Positions 37,215 to 45,750 of a DNA stretch of 64,000 nt are shown piece by piece; position 1 is the first letter of the stretch; the number at the start of each line of letters is the position of its first letter. The position numbers and the translations under genes are program-made. The notes beneath the pieces were generated by a model, which saw only the letters and a list, made by a program, of their open reading frames with translations, did no database searches and was not told the origin of the DNA. This DNA comes from Gracilinema caldarium DSM 7334 (lineage in GTDB: Bacteria; Spirochaetota; Spirochaetia; Treponematales; Breznakiellaceae). Location of the stretch: NCBI RefSeq assembly GCF_000219725.1, contig NC_015732.1:372001-436000 (forward strand). The letters run 5' to 3'.

Positions 37215-39608
37215 CTATTGGCCCCGGAGAAGTTCCCGGGGCTTCGAGCCCTGGGCTGGCCCCACAATACCCCGTTCTTCCATCATCTCCACAATCCGGG
37301 CGGCACGATTATAGCCAATTTTCAGCCGCCGCTGTATGTAGCTGGCGCTGGCCTTCCCCTGCTGATAGACAATTTCCAGGGCCTTTTCATAGAGTGGATC
37401 ATCTCCCTCATCAAAAAGAGAAGGTTCTGCCTCTTCTTCATCTTCGTCATAAAAGATCTCATCATCAATATAGTCTGGTTCTCCAAGACCTTTTACATAC
37501 TCTACAACCCGTTCTACCTCTTCTTCAGATACAAAGGCCCCCTGCATACGGACCGGGAAGGGATCCACTGCTCCTGCATAGAGCATGTCCCCTTTCCCAA
37601 GGAGTTTCTCCGCTCCTACCATATCGATGATGATACGGCTGTCCATTTTGCTGGCCACCATAAAAGCGATACGGCTCGGAATATTTGCCTTAATGAGCCC
37701 CGTTATGACATCAATGGAAGGCCGCTGAGTTGCCAGCACCAGGTGAATACCGACAGCCCGGCTCATGGCCGCCAGTCGCGCCACGGTGGATTCCAACTCT
37801 TTGCCGGTGGTGGCCATCAGGTCCGCAAATTCATCAATCACTACCACGATATAGGGCAGGCGCTCCGTGGCAATGTTGCGCTCCTTGATCCGCTTGTTAT
37901 AACTGCGGATATCCCGGACCCCCATGGAATCCAGGAGGGCATAGCGACGCTCCATTTCATAGATACAGTACTGCAAAGCCTGAAAGGCCCGCTTTGGTTC
38001 TGTGATAACCGGCGTTAAAAGGTGAGGAATATCATTATACAATTTAAGTTCTACAATTTTTGGGTCGATGAGCATAAGCCTGACTTCGGCAGGAGACCGC
38101 TGGTACAGGATCGATAGAATCATGGAATTCACACAGACCGATTTCCCCGAACCGGTAGCTCCTGCAATAAGCAGGTGTGGTGTCTGTACCAGGTCTATGG
38201 TCTGGGCTTCGCCGGTAATATCCTTCCCCAGGATAACCGGAATTTCCATCCGTTTGCCCTCCCGGTGTAGTTCTCCTTCTATCATTTCTCGGAATGACAC
38301 AATATTTCGTTTGCGGTTTGGAACTTCAATTCCCACTGCATGCTTCCCCGGGATTGGCGCAACGATACGGACAGAACTAGCCGCAAGCCGGAGGGCGATA
38401 TTGTCCTGCAGGTTTACAATTTTTGAAAGTTTAACTCCCGGTGCAGGGAGTATTTCGAACATGGTAATAACCGGTCCCTTGCGGATACCTGTTACTTCTG
38501 CCTGAATGTTGAATTCCTTGAGTGTTTCCTTAAGGATCACCGCTGCATCCCGAGTAGCCTGGTCGATAATCCAGTACTGGCCGTCTGGGTATGCCGTCAA
38601 GAGGCCCTCTACCGGTACATGGTAGTTGGTAATGGGAAAATCGTTCTTTTTTTGGGTTACAGGTTTATCCGCAGGTGCTTCGGTTTGGTGTATGTTCCGC
38701 TCAGCTTCCTTTTCCCGTTCTATTGCCTCGGCGAGTTTTTCCGCTTCCGTTAAGGCCTGTTTTAAGTCCTTATCTACTTCATGAATCTCACTCTGAATAA
38801 TAACTGGGTCAGTAAACTGAATGGTCTTCTTGTCTTGTTCTGTGGTTGTATCCTGATCATTCTCTTGGGCCTCTCGTTCTGCTGTCTTTTGCAATACTTC
38901 TTCATCTGTATCAGAGGTTGCGTTTCTGGATACCTCAAGAGCCGTGTCCTTGGATTTGTCTAGGGCTGTCTGAAAGGATTTATATGCTTCTTTACTTGCT
39001 AAAGGTTTTGTTTCTGGAAGCTCAAATATGACTGAATCTACTGGTTCGATTGCAGGTTGAAGTTCTTCAAGTACAGGATGTGTGTTGGACGGCTCTTCAA
39101 GTAACCTTAACCGCAGAGGTTCATGGGTGGATGGTTTTATAATTGGTGCTTTAGTCTCTCTGCTTATAATTGTGTGATCTGCGATTAATCTGGTAATCCA
39201 CATAAGGATAAAGAATTCTATTAGTAGGATAAGGAGGATGCTGAGTACTATACCTATTCTTCCTAAAAGGGACAAAATAGAATAGGCAAAAAGCAGCTGA
39301 TCATAATTATTAAATATATTTAAGCCTACGGTAAGCGTAAAAAAGGGGATAATACTGGCCGTAAGGGCAAAAATTTTGTCTGGCCTATAATAATTATCCG
39401 ATAGCAGTAAGGCCGCAATAAACAAATAGATTGGGAGCCAATAAGAAAGAATTCCATAAGCATCAATACAAAATTGACCGATTTTTACTATTAAAAACGG
39501 TAACGCAAGATATGCGCTAGTGATTGCCAGGGCGAGGATTAGGCTCGCGGATCCCAGGATTACTGATAAAGTTAGCGCTGTTTTGCTTGGATGTATAGGC
39601 CGTGCCAC
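37215..39608 (-). CDS. ftsK: DNA translocase FtsK/SpoIIIE
   Basis: A 797-residue septal DNA pump. Four to five membrane helices fill residues 1-165. An acidic/Gln-rich linker follows to about 330. The motor domain has Walker A GATGSGKSVCVNSMILS and Walker B YIVVVIDEFADLM. The C-terminal gamma winged-helix (EIVYQQGKASASYIQRRLKI, then GYNRAARIVEMMEERGIVGP) reads chromosome polarity sequences. The start is GTG at 39608 with GGAGG 10 nt upstream, within 4 nt of the slt stop, so the two genes are in one operon. Confidence 0.95.
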   Translation of the reverse strand: MARPIHPSKTALTLSVILGSASLILALAITSAYLALPFLIVKIGQFCIDAYGILSYWLPIYLFIAALLLSDNYYRPDKIFALTASIIPFFTLTVGLNIFNNYDQLLFAYSILSLLGRIGIVLSILLILLIEFFILMWITRLIADHTIISRETKAPIIKPSTHEPLRLRLLEEPSNTHPVLEELQPAIEPVDSVIFELPETKPLASKEAYKSFQTALDKSKDTALEVSRNATSDTDEEVLQKTAEREAQENDQDTTTEQDKKTIQFTDPVIIQSEIHEVDKDLKQALTEAEKLAEAIEREKEAERNIHQTEAPADKPVTQKKNDFPITNYHVPVEGLLTAYPDGQYWIIDQATRDAAVILKETLKEFNIQAEVTGIRKGPVITMFEILPAPGVKLSKIVNLQDNIALRLAASSVRIVAPIPGKHAVGIEVPNRKRNIVSFREMIEGELHREGKRMEIPVILGKDITGEAQTIDLVQTPHLLIAGATGSGKSVCVNSMILSILYQRSPAEVRLMLIDPKIVELKLYNDIPHLLTPVITEPKRAFQALQYCIYEMERRYALLDSMGVRDIRSYNKRIKERNIATERLPYIVVVIDEFADLMATTGKELESTVARLAAMSRAVGIHLVLATQRPSIDVITGLIKANIPSRIAFMVASKMDSRIIIDMVGAEKLLGKGDMLYAGAVDPFPVRMQGAFVSEEEVERVVEYVKGLGEPDYIDDEIFYDEDEEEAEPSLFDEGDDPLYEKALEIVYQQGKASASYIQRRLKIGYNRAARIVEMMEERGIVGPAQGSKPRELLRGQ

Positions 39609-39611
39609 GGA

Positions 39612-41912
39612 TTATCGAGCCTCCACTGTAATTTTCTGTATAGGGAATATATCGGCAAAAATAGCTTCCATCGACATATGAAAATAGAGGTATCCATATA
39701 TCGCTGCAGCAGCAAGTACTTTTCTGCTATATTCCCGTGTTTCGGTGATCGGTATGGTTTCAAGAAAGAGATCTTCTACAAGACTTTTCTGGCTAGATCT
39801 CCAGTTTCTGACCCGGGTCATTCCGCCGTTATAGGACGCCAGAGCAAGTAAAGGGCTTCCTGTTCTTTCTATTAGATAGGAAAGATACCAAGCCCCGATA
39901 AAGAGATTTGTTTCTGGATCTTCCAGTTCTTTTTCATTGGTAATAGAAAACTCAGGTCCTCCTTCCCGTTGTATTCTCCATGTGGCATCTTTTGCAGTGG
40001 CGAGCATCAGTTGGGTAAGCCCTGTAGCTCCGGCATGGGATTTAACATCAGGAATAAAGGCGCTTTCTGTTCGTACTAGTCCGTAAAATATTTCAAGGGG
40101 AATCTTATGCTGTTTTGCTATTGGTTCCATAAGATCCCGAAAGGGTAATGGATAGAGTAATTGATAATCATTTCTGGTCGGTTCGTAATTTGGTTTGGAA
40201 AAGAGGGTCTTGGACACCAGTTGTATTTGATCTCCCCATCGGTTATGGCTCTTTAAGAGTTCTGCCAACCGATGAATGTCTTCTGGTGTTAATTGATCTT
40301 TATATTCCAGAATGTAAGGTAATGCAATATCCGCAGCTCCCCAGGTGAAAAAGCCAGAAAGATATATCATAAGTGGATCAACATCCTCTTTTTTGGTCTT
40401 TTTCGTATCTGTGTGAGCATCCGAAGGTATAGATTGGGGCTCAGGGATTACCTGAAGTTGTGTTCCTAAAAATGCTGATGCAAGGCTGCGGTAATAGAGG
40501 GAAGCCTTATCGGTCTCAAAGGCTACTTTGTACAATTCTGTTGCAACAAAGGAACGACTGCTTCCTGCAGGAATTCCGAGGAAGAGAAATTGGTCTTTTA
40601 GAGGAAAGTACCCTTCTGTAATTGCCCGTGCAAGGATATATGCATAACGTGCTTGTATAGGACTATCTGCTTTTTGATAAATAATGGTAAAAATATCTGC
40701 AAGCTCATTCCACTTATGATCAGTTATATAACTGGTACAAATTTTGTCCAAAAGATCATCAAAATAGGATGGATTCGACCAAATAGGGATGAGTGTTTCA
40801 AGGGTTTTTATAAAATTGATTTTATCTGATTCTAGTGTTGTATCTAAAATATACCAAATACATGCGTCACGTTGCTGAGGATCTGGAGCAAGGGGTAGAG
40901 CTTTATCAAAATAATTCAATGCATCTGAATACTGTTTAATTTGTCGAGCCATCCGCCCTGTAAAAAAAAGAAGCATAAATCGAATTTTATTTTTATCATT
41001 ATTGGTTATTAAGGCGCTCGTAGTCTGTCCAGATAGTATCGTTGCTTCCCAGTCTGCAAATAGCTTTATTCCTTCTTTTGTGGCACCACTGAATTGGTAG
41101 GCCTTTCCAAGATCTGCTAAAAGATCCGGATAGGCTTCAAAGAGTTCCCTGTTGCGGCGTAGTGCCTGGTTAAAGTAATAAAGGGCATCTCCATAGGATC
41201 GATCAAGTATAAACAATCTTCCTCGAATTGCATTAGTTATCGTTTGTGGTAGGTAAATATCCTGAGCCTTTTGTATTTTTTCAAACAAATTACGAGATGT
41301 TTCTGTTACGGGACCAATCAAGAAAAAGGAAGTTATCCTATTTATAATATCTTGATTCTTAGGTTCTAATGCGAGTTGGGAAAAAAGACCTAGTCCTTGT
41401 TCTTGTACTGATAAAGAAGTTATATCTATATTTTTTTGAAGAGTACATACCTCCCGATAGATGCCCATAGTAAAATATATTTCTGTCAACAGTCTACGAT
41501 ACCAATCTTGAGTTACCATTTGAGGGGAGTGCCCTGTCTGTTGGAGAATTTTCAAAGCTAAATCTATTTGGTTATTATTTAATAACAGGGGGATGAGGGT
41601 TGTAAGCCTTTCTTTCTGAAGATACATTGAGTTCTTTTCAGGCATAACCATTAATGCAGAGATACCTCGTGCTGTATCTCCCCTTTTTAGTAATTTTAAG
41701 CCAATATAAAAAGGTGCATCTGGTCCTAAAACGGTCAATTCATGCATTTGGGATGGATCAACAGAACTCAAAAAATCGTAATTATCTTTTTGTAGTAATG
41801 TTACAATTTCAGTGATAGGTTTACTAAACACTACATCAGCCTTACAGTTAGTAAGGCTGAAAAAGAAAAACGGTACAAGAAATAAAAAAGATCCCTGAAA
41901 ATTAAGAAGAAT
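39612..41912 (-). CDS. slt: Lytic murein transglycosylase, Slt70-like lipoprotein
   Basis: A protein of about 766 residues. A long alpha-helical superhelix with TPR-like repeats is followed by a C-terminal SLT domain near the last 180 residues (GLVRTESAFIPDVKSHAGAT, with the catalytic Glu, then GLTQLM and ALASYNGG). The hydrophobic N-terminus ends in SLTNC, a plausible relaxed lipobox. No ATG, GTG or TTG lies between the upstream LysM stop and this hydrophobic segment. ATT at 41912 gives a 2-nt gap; TTG at 41990 would overlap the LysM gene by 77 nt. The end coordinate is therefore provisional. It cuts peptidoglycan glycan strands. Confidence 0.82.
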   Translation of the reverse strand: MLLNFQGSFLFLVPFFFFSLTNCKADVVFSKPITEIVTLLQKDNYDFLSSVDPSQMHELTVLGPDAPFYIGLKLLKRGDTARGISALMVMPEKNSMYLQKERLTTLIPLLLNNNQIDLALKILQQTGHSPQMVTQDWYRRLLTEIYFTMGIYREVCTLQKNIDITSLSVQEQGLGLFSQLALEPKNQDIINRITSFFLIGPVTETSRNLFEKIQKAQDIYLPQTITNAIRGRLFILDRSYGDALYYFNQALRRNRELFEAYPDLLADLGKAYQFSGATKEGIKLFADWEATILSGQTTSALITNNDKNKIRFMLLFFTGRMARQIKQYSDALNYFDKALPLAPDPQQRDACIWYILDTTLESDKINFIKTLETLIPIWSNPSYFDDLLDKICTSYITDHKWNELADIFTIIYQKADSPIQARYAYILARAITEGYFPLKDQFLFLGIPAGSSRSFVATELYKVAFETDKASLYYRSLASAFLGTQLQVIPEPQSIPSDAHTDTKKTKKEDVDPLMIYLSGFFTWGAADIALPYILEYKDQLTPEDIHRLAELLKSHNRWGDQIQLVSKTLFSKPNYEPTRNDYQLLYPLPFRDLMEPIAKQHKIPLEIFYGLVRTESAFIPDVKSHAGATGLTQLMLATAKDATWRIQREGGPEFSITNEKELEDPETNLFIGAWYLSYLIERTGSPLLALASYNGGMTRVRNWRSSQKSLVEDLFLETIPITETREYSRKVLAAAAIYGYLYFHMSMEAIFADIFPIQKITVEAR

Positions 41913-41913
41913 C

Positions 41914-42888
41914 TTATGGTTTTGGCGGAATCCTAATAGTAGTACCAGAAATAATAAGATCAGGATTACGAATTTTATTAAACCGAGCAATACGGGGATA
42001 AAGCCAAGGATTACGATAAAAAGCCTCCGATATGTCCCAAAGGGTGTCACCCCAGCGAATTTTATAAGGTGCGCCTTCTTTAGGTATGGTGAGGGGGACC
42101 TTATATGAAGAAACCGGAGCTGGCGGTCTAGTCCGAGCAGGTTTTGCTTGCACTGCTGGTTGTGACGGTGAAACTTCAACCACTACTTCGGGCTTTTTCT
42201 CTTCTGTTGTATCAGTACTATTAGTTTCCTGAACAACAGTTCTTGGTTCTAGAGCTTCCACCGGTTCAGAACTTTTCACTGGCTCTGCAACAGTATCACC
42301 AGTAGTTGGTTGTACAGTGATTTCTTGCTGATCCCTCTTGCTAACAGTATTGTTAAACATAAATAGATATAGCAGAAGGGCTATCAGAATGACAATGCCT
42401 AAACCTATGAGGATTGGAATGATGGGGAATGGCTTTTTCTGTTCTTCCCGATCTCGAATTACCGAAGCCCGTTCATATAACCCAATTGGAGGTTGTTCTT
42501 CATGAGTTTCTAATTCAAAATCAGGAAGGTCATAAGTTTCCGATTGTTCTAGTGCTTTTAGGGAGACAGTCAATTGGTGTCGTTCTAAATCATTTTTATC
42601 ATCTAAATCGACCGCTTCTGCAATAAGCTCTTCTGAATCCCGAGATGTAATTGTCATCTCTATAGAAGGTTCACCCTTTGGTTTTGGAGTAATGTGTTCT
42701 ATAACTAAGCTCCCAATATATTCTGCATCGGACATGCTTTTAGATTCGCTTTTATATACATCAATCTGGACACTTTCTTGCCCATCATGGACGGTTGTTA
42801 AAATAAGACGTTTCTTTACTGAGGTGCCCTCTTCCAGTATAGGATAAAATTCCCCGTTTGCGATCTTTATTCCAATACTCGCCGCCAT
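41914..42888 (-). CDS. DnaK substrate-domain-like / single-TM / LysM fusion protein
   Basis: A 324-residue protein with three parts. Residues 1-95 resemble the beta-sandwich substrate-binding domain of Hsp70/DnaK in order and spacing: IGIKIANGEFYPILEEGTSV, TTVHDGQESVQIDVYKSE, YIGSLVIEHITPKPKGEPSI (compare DnaK GVF..LI..NT, DGQ..V.I.V.QGE, LG.F.L.GI.PAP.G.P.IEV). One membrane helix is near 156-180 (IPILIGLGIVILIALLLYLF). Residues about 275-324 form a LysM domain (YKIRWGDTLWDISEAFY). The DnaK-like part would be cytoplasmic and LysM periplasmic. GGAG lies 8 nt before the ATG. slt and ftsK follow. Confidence 0.78.
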   Translation of the reverse strand: MAASIGIKIANGEFYPILEEGTSVKKRLILTTVHDGQESVQIDVYKSESKSMSDAEYIGSLVIEHITPKPKGEPSIEMTITSRDSEELIAEAVDLDDKNDLERHQLTVSLKALEQSETYDLPDFELETHEEQPPIGLYERASVIRDREEQKKPFPIIPILIGLGIVILIALLLYLFMFNNTVSKRDQQEITVQPTTGDTVAEPVKSSEPVEALEPRTVVQETNSTDTTEEKKPEVVVEVSPSQPAVQAKPARTRPPAPVSSYKVPLTIPKEGAPYKIRWGDTLWDISEAFYRNPWLYPRIARFNKIRNPDLIISGTTIRIPPKP

Positions 42889-42968
42889 GAATTTCACTCC
42901 TTTTATACTTATTACGTTAACTTTAGACGGCATATACACCTTTGTCAATGCTGAAATCATTTATTCTC

Positions 42969-42997
42969 TTGACGCTTAGGCCTTCGCTATCGATAAT
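42969..42997 (+). promoter_or_regulatory. Promoter immediately before the TPR/Mrr-like gene
   Basis: -35 TTGACG (42969-42974), a 17-nt spacer, -10 GATAAT (42992-42997), then 6 nt to the ATG at 43004. The predicted transcription start coincides with the start codon. Confidence 0.55.
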
Positions 42998-43003
42998 GGG
43001 AAT

Positions 43004-44383
43004 ATGATAGGAATTGTTTCTGTTCTTCTGGTTATCATTTTGCTTGTATCTGTTCTTTTAATAGCCTTAGCCATCTCTGGAAGAAAAACAGCAAAGACAG
43101 GGGATACGAAACGGAAAAAACGTAATAAAAGTCGGGAATCTCTTATTCGTGACGCTACAAAACGGCTTGCACAAAATCCCAAAGATCCGGAAGCCCTACT
43201 AACTCTGGGTGATTTGTACTATCAGGATCAGGTATGGGATAAAGCGTATAAAACCTATGAAACCCTGGTTGAACTTTGTGGTACTAATCCTGAACTGAAT
43301 GAATTTGAGATCAATATGCGCTTTGGGATGGCGGCTCTCAAGCTTAATCTTGTTGAGGATGCCTATAAAGGGCTTGTTATAGCCCGAAGCCTTCAACAAA
43401 ACAACTTTGAGGTTAACTATAATCTGGGAGTCCTTGAGTTTCAGAAGAAAAATTATGAAAAGGCTGTTCAGCTTTTACAACAGGCCAGGACCCAAGACCC
43501 CGAACATGCCTTAACATTACGTTATCTTGGTCATTGTTATTTTAAATTGCATAAGTATCGGGAAAGTCTGGTAATATTGCGTAAGGCTGTAGACTTAGTT
43601 CCTGATGATAAAGAGTCAATTTATGCCATGGGTGAATGTTACTACGAACTAGGGCAGGCAGAGCAAGCCATTAAAATATTTACCCATCTCAGACCCGATC
43701 CGGTATTGGGTCCCAGTGCCTGTCTTTTTGCTGGGACGATTCACCTCAATCAACATCAATTTACCAAAGCAATTATGGATTTTGAAATTGGTCTCAAACA
43801 TGAAAATATAAAAAATGAAATACAAGTGGAATTAAAATACCGTCTCGCGATGGCTTATCTACGACAACAAGAAATAGGCAGAGCCCTTAGTTATCTCAAA
43901 GATATACAGGTTACAAATCCCAATTATAAAGATGTTCCGACACTTATTGGAAAATACCAAGAACTTAATTCGAATAAAAATCTGCAAATATACCTTATGG
44001 CGTCGACCGGTGATTTTGTTACCCTCTGCCGCAAGGTTGTACTCAGTTTTTTCCCAAAAGCAAAGGTGAAAATAACTAACATTTCGGTTAATAAAAATGA
44101 ATGGGTCGATATCCTTACCGATGTAGATACCCCAAAATGGGCCGATGTGGTTATGTTTCGTTTTATTCGGAGTATCGGTTCTGTGGGAGAACTTATAGTG
44201 AGGGATTTTCATGCACAACTCAAGGATGTTAAGGCTGGAAAAGGCTACTGTATCACTGCCGGCACTTTTACCGACGAGGCAAAAAAATTCGTAGAAGCCC
44301 GCCTCATCGACCTGTATGACAAAGATAAGCTGGGGGGCTTGCTCAAAGGGGTAGATGCAACTACCACCCAGCTTGAAATATAG
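43004..44383 (+). CDS. Membrane-anchored TPR protein with C-terminal Mrr-like endonuclease-fold domain
   Basis: A 459-residue protein. An N-terminal membrane helix (VLLVIILLVSVLLIALAIS) and a basic stretch precede about seven TPR units (residues 45-320; NYNLGVLEFQKKNYEKAVQL is a clear one). The last 120 residues resemble the Mrr/restriction endonuclease-like fold: EWVDILTDVDTPKWADVVMF followed by KGYCITAGTFTDEAKKFVEA and LIDLYDKDKLGGLL. The expected QxK catalytic pair is not present (FRFIRSIG lies there), so nuclease activity is doubtful. It lies divergent to the DnaK-like/LysM gene. Cytoplasmic scaffold function is the simplest inference. Confidence 0.75.
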   Translation: MIGIVSVLLVIILLVSVLLIALAISGRKTAKTGDTKRKKRNKSRESLIRDATKRLAQNPKDPEALLTLGDLYYQDQVWDKAYKTYETLVELCGTNPELNEFEINMRFGMAALKLNLVEDAYKGLVIARSLQQNNFEVNYNLGVLEFQKKNYEKAVQLLQQARTQDPEHALTLRYLGHCYFKLHKYRESLVILRKAVDLVPDDKESIYAMGECYYELGQAEQAIKIFTHLRPDPVLGPSACLFAGTIHLNQHQFTKAIMDFEIGLKHENIKNEIQVELKYRLAMAYLRQQEIGRALSYLKDIQVTNPNYKDVPTLIGKYQELNSNKNLQIYLMASTGDFVTLCRKVVLSFFPKAKVKITNISVNKNEWVDILTDVDTPKWADVVMFRFIRSIGSVGELIVRDFHAQLKDVKAGKGYCITAGTFTDEAKKFVEARLIDLYDKDKLGGLLKGVDATTTQLEI

Positions 44384-44400
44384 GTGCTTCTGGTTCTCGA

Positions 44401-45711
44401 TCAATCAGCGGACCCGAAATCGGGCAGCCCCGGTAACGCTTGTGTTACCCTTTCCGGCTCCTGCAGTTGTTCAGCCTTCTTAAGTTTTCCCTGTATGGTG
44501 CGGGATTTTTTATCCGCCAGGTCTACCGTATCTGCTGCTTCCTGTAATTTCTTTCTGGTTTTATCTAAAAGTGCTCCAAATTTCTCAAATTCTGTTTTTA
44601 CCAGGCTCAAAGTCCGCCATACTTCGGTGGTTCGCTGTTCAACCGCCAGGGTTCGGAAGCCCATCTGTAGGCTGTTGATCATAGCCGCTAGGGTTGTCGG
44701 TCCTGCAATCACCACCCGAAACTCCCGCTGAAGGCTCTCCGCGAGGCCCGGCCGAGACAGGATTTCTGCAAAAAGCCCCTCCGACGGAAGAAAGAGGATT
44801 CCGAAATCGGTCGTATAGGGTGGATGGATATATTTTTCGTAAATATCCTTGGCAGAAATTTTAAGCCGCCGTTCCAAAAGCTTGCCAGCCTCTTCACTGG
44901 CAAGGCTATCACCGTTTTCACGGGCGCTTACGAGCCGTTCATAATCCTCTTTAGGGAATTTAGCATCGATGGGAAGCAGTACAGGTCTGTCTTTTATTCC
45001 TTCCCCAGCGCTTCCAGCAGTACCGGCAGAGCCGGCAGAGCCGGCAGAGCCGGCAGAGCCTGGCAGTCGAATTGCAACTTCAACCCGTTCCTGACTTCCT
45101 GGCTGCATTGCTGCATTGAGTTCATATTGATGTGGTGCCAGAAGGTCCTGGATAATCGAAATGAGTTGGACTTCGCCCCAGGTCCCACGATTTTTTACAT
45201 TGACAAGCACCCGTTTCAGGTCTCCAACCCCGGCGGCCAGGGCCCGCATTTCTCCAAGACCAGCCTGAACCTGTTCAAGCCGGTCCCCTACTAATTTAAA
45301 GGATTCACCAAGCCGCTTTTCAAGGGTTTCATGAAGTTTGTCATCCACAGTTTTACGTATCTGTTCAAGCCGTGCCGCATTATCGGTTTGCAGGTCCCGC
45401 AGTTTTCGATCCACGGTCTCCCGAAGCTGTTCCATTTTCTGGTCATTGCCCTGCCCAAAACGGGCTATTTCCTGGCGCAACGCGGCCAGTTGACTGGCTT
45501 CCAATTCCATTATTTTTGTCAAATTGTGGGCCAGTTCTGACCGGGTTCCCCGTAATTCTTCCTGCAGACTCCGCTCAAGCCGATCCTGAGCCTGGGTTAG
45601 AGTTATAAGATGAGGATTCCCGTCTTTAGGCCGTAATCTTAAGATCAAAATAATAAAAAAAGTTAGAAAGAATAGGCCACTCAAAAAAAATACGATGAAA
45701 ATTGTGTCCAT
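44401..45711 (-). CDS. rmuC: DNA recombination protein RmuC
   Basis: A 436-residue RmuC-family protein. An N-terminal membrane helix (IFIVFFLSGLFFLTFFIILI) is followed by a coiled coil to about residue 175. The conserved RmuC core has NVKNRGTWGEVQL, LPIDAKFPKEDYERL, YIHPPYTTDFGILFLPSEGL and VVIAGPTTLAAMINSLQMGF. The core resembles PD-(D/E)xK nucleases and the family limits DNA inversions. A Gly-Ser-Ala repeat interrupts it near residues 217-231. A perfect TATAAT lies 8 nt upstream of the ATG without a Shine-Dalgarno. It is divergent from the NfeD-FloA operon. Confidence 0.92.
   Translation of the reverse strand: MDTIFIVFFLSGLFFLTFFIILILRLRPKDGNPHLITLTQAQDRLERSLQEELRGTRSELAHNLTKIMELEASQLAALRQEIARFGQGNDQKMEQLRETVDRKLRDLQTDNAARLEQIRKTVDDKLHETLEKRLGESFKLVGDRLEQVQAGLGEMRALAAGVGDLKRVLVNVKNRGTWGEVQLISIIQDLLAPHQYELNAAMQPGSQERVEVAIRLPGSAGSAGSAGSAGTAGSAGEGIKDRPVLLPIDAKFPKEDYERLVSARENGDSLASEEAGKLLERRLKISAKDIYEKYIHPPYTTDFGILFLPSEGLFAEILSRPGLAESLQREFRVVIAGPTTLAAMINSLQMGFRTLAVEQRTTEVWRTLSLVKTEFEKFGALLDKTRKKLQEAADTVDLADKKSRTIQGKLKKAEQLQEPERVTQALPGLPDFGSAD
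45022..45066 (-). repeat. 9-bp tandem repeat in rmuC
   Basis: Five consecutive 9-bp units based on gccggcaga (reading on the plus strand), the first and last with one change each. On the coding strand they encode Gly-Ser-Ala triplets, so copy changes keep the frame and would only lengthen or shorten a flexible loop. Confidence 0.85.
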
Positions 45712-45719
45712 AGATACGC

Positions 45720-45725
45720 ATTATA
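45720..45725 (-). promoter_or_regulatory. -10 element of rmuC
   Basis: A perfect TATAAT on the minus strand with 8 nt to the ATG at 45711. No strong -35 was found 16-18 nt upstream. Confidence 0.4.
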
Positions 45726-45750
45726 TCTAAAACTGTATTATTATAAAGAT

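Noticed and set aside
37205-38018. Plus-strand frames of 140-285 codons opposite ftsK
   Set aside because: They are antisense shadows of the conserved FtsK motor domain, with no ribosome site or recognisable protein pattern.
41912-42179. The long slt reading frame beginning at ATG 42179
   Set aside because: It would overlap the well-supported LysM gene by 266 nt in another frame, and its extra residues translate the conserved LysM region.
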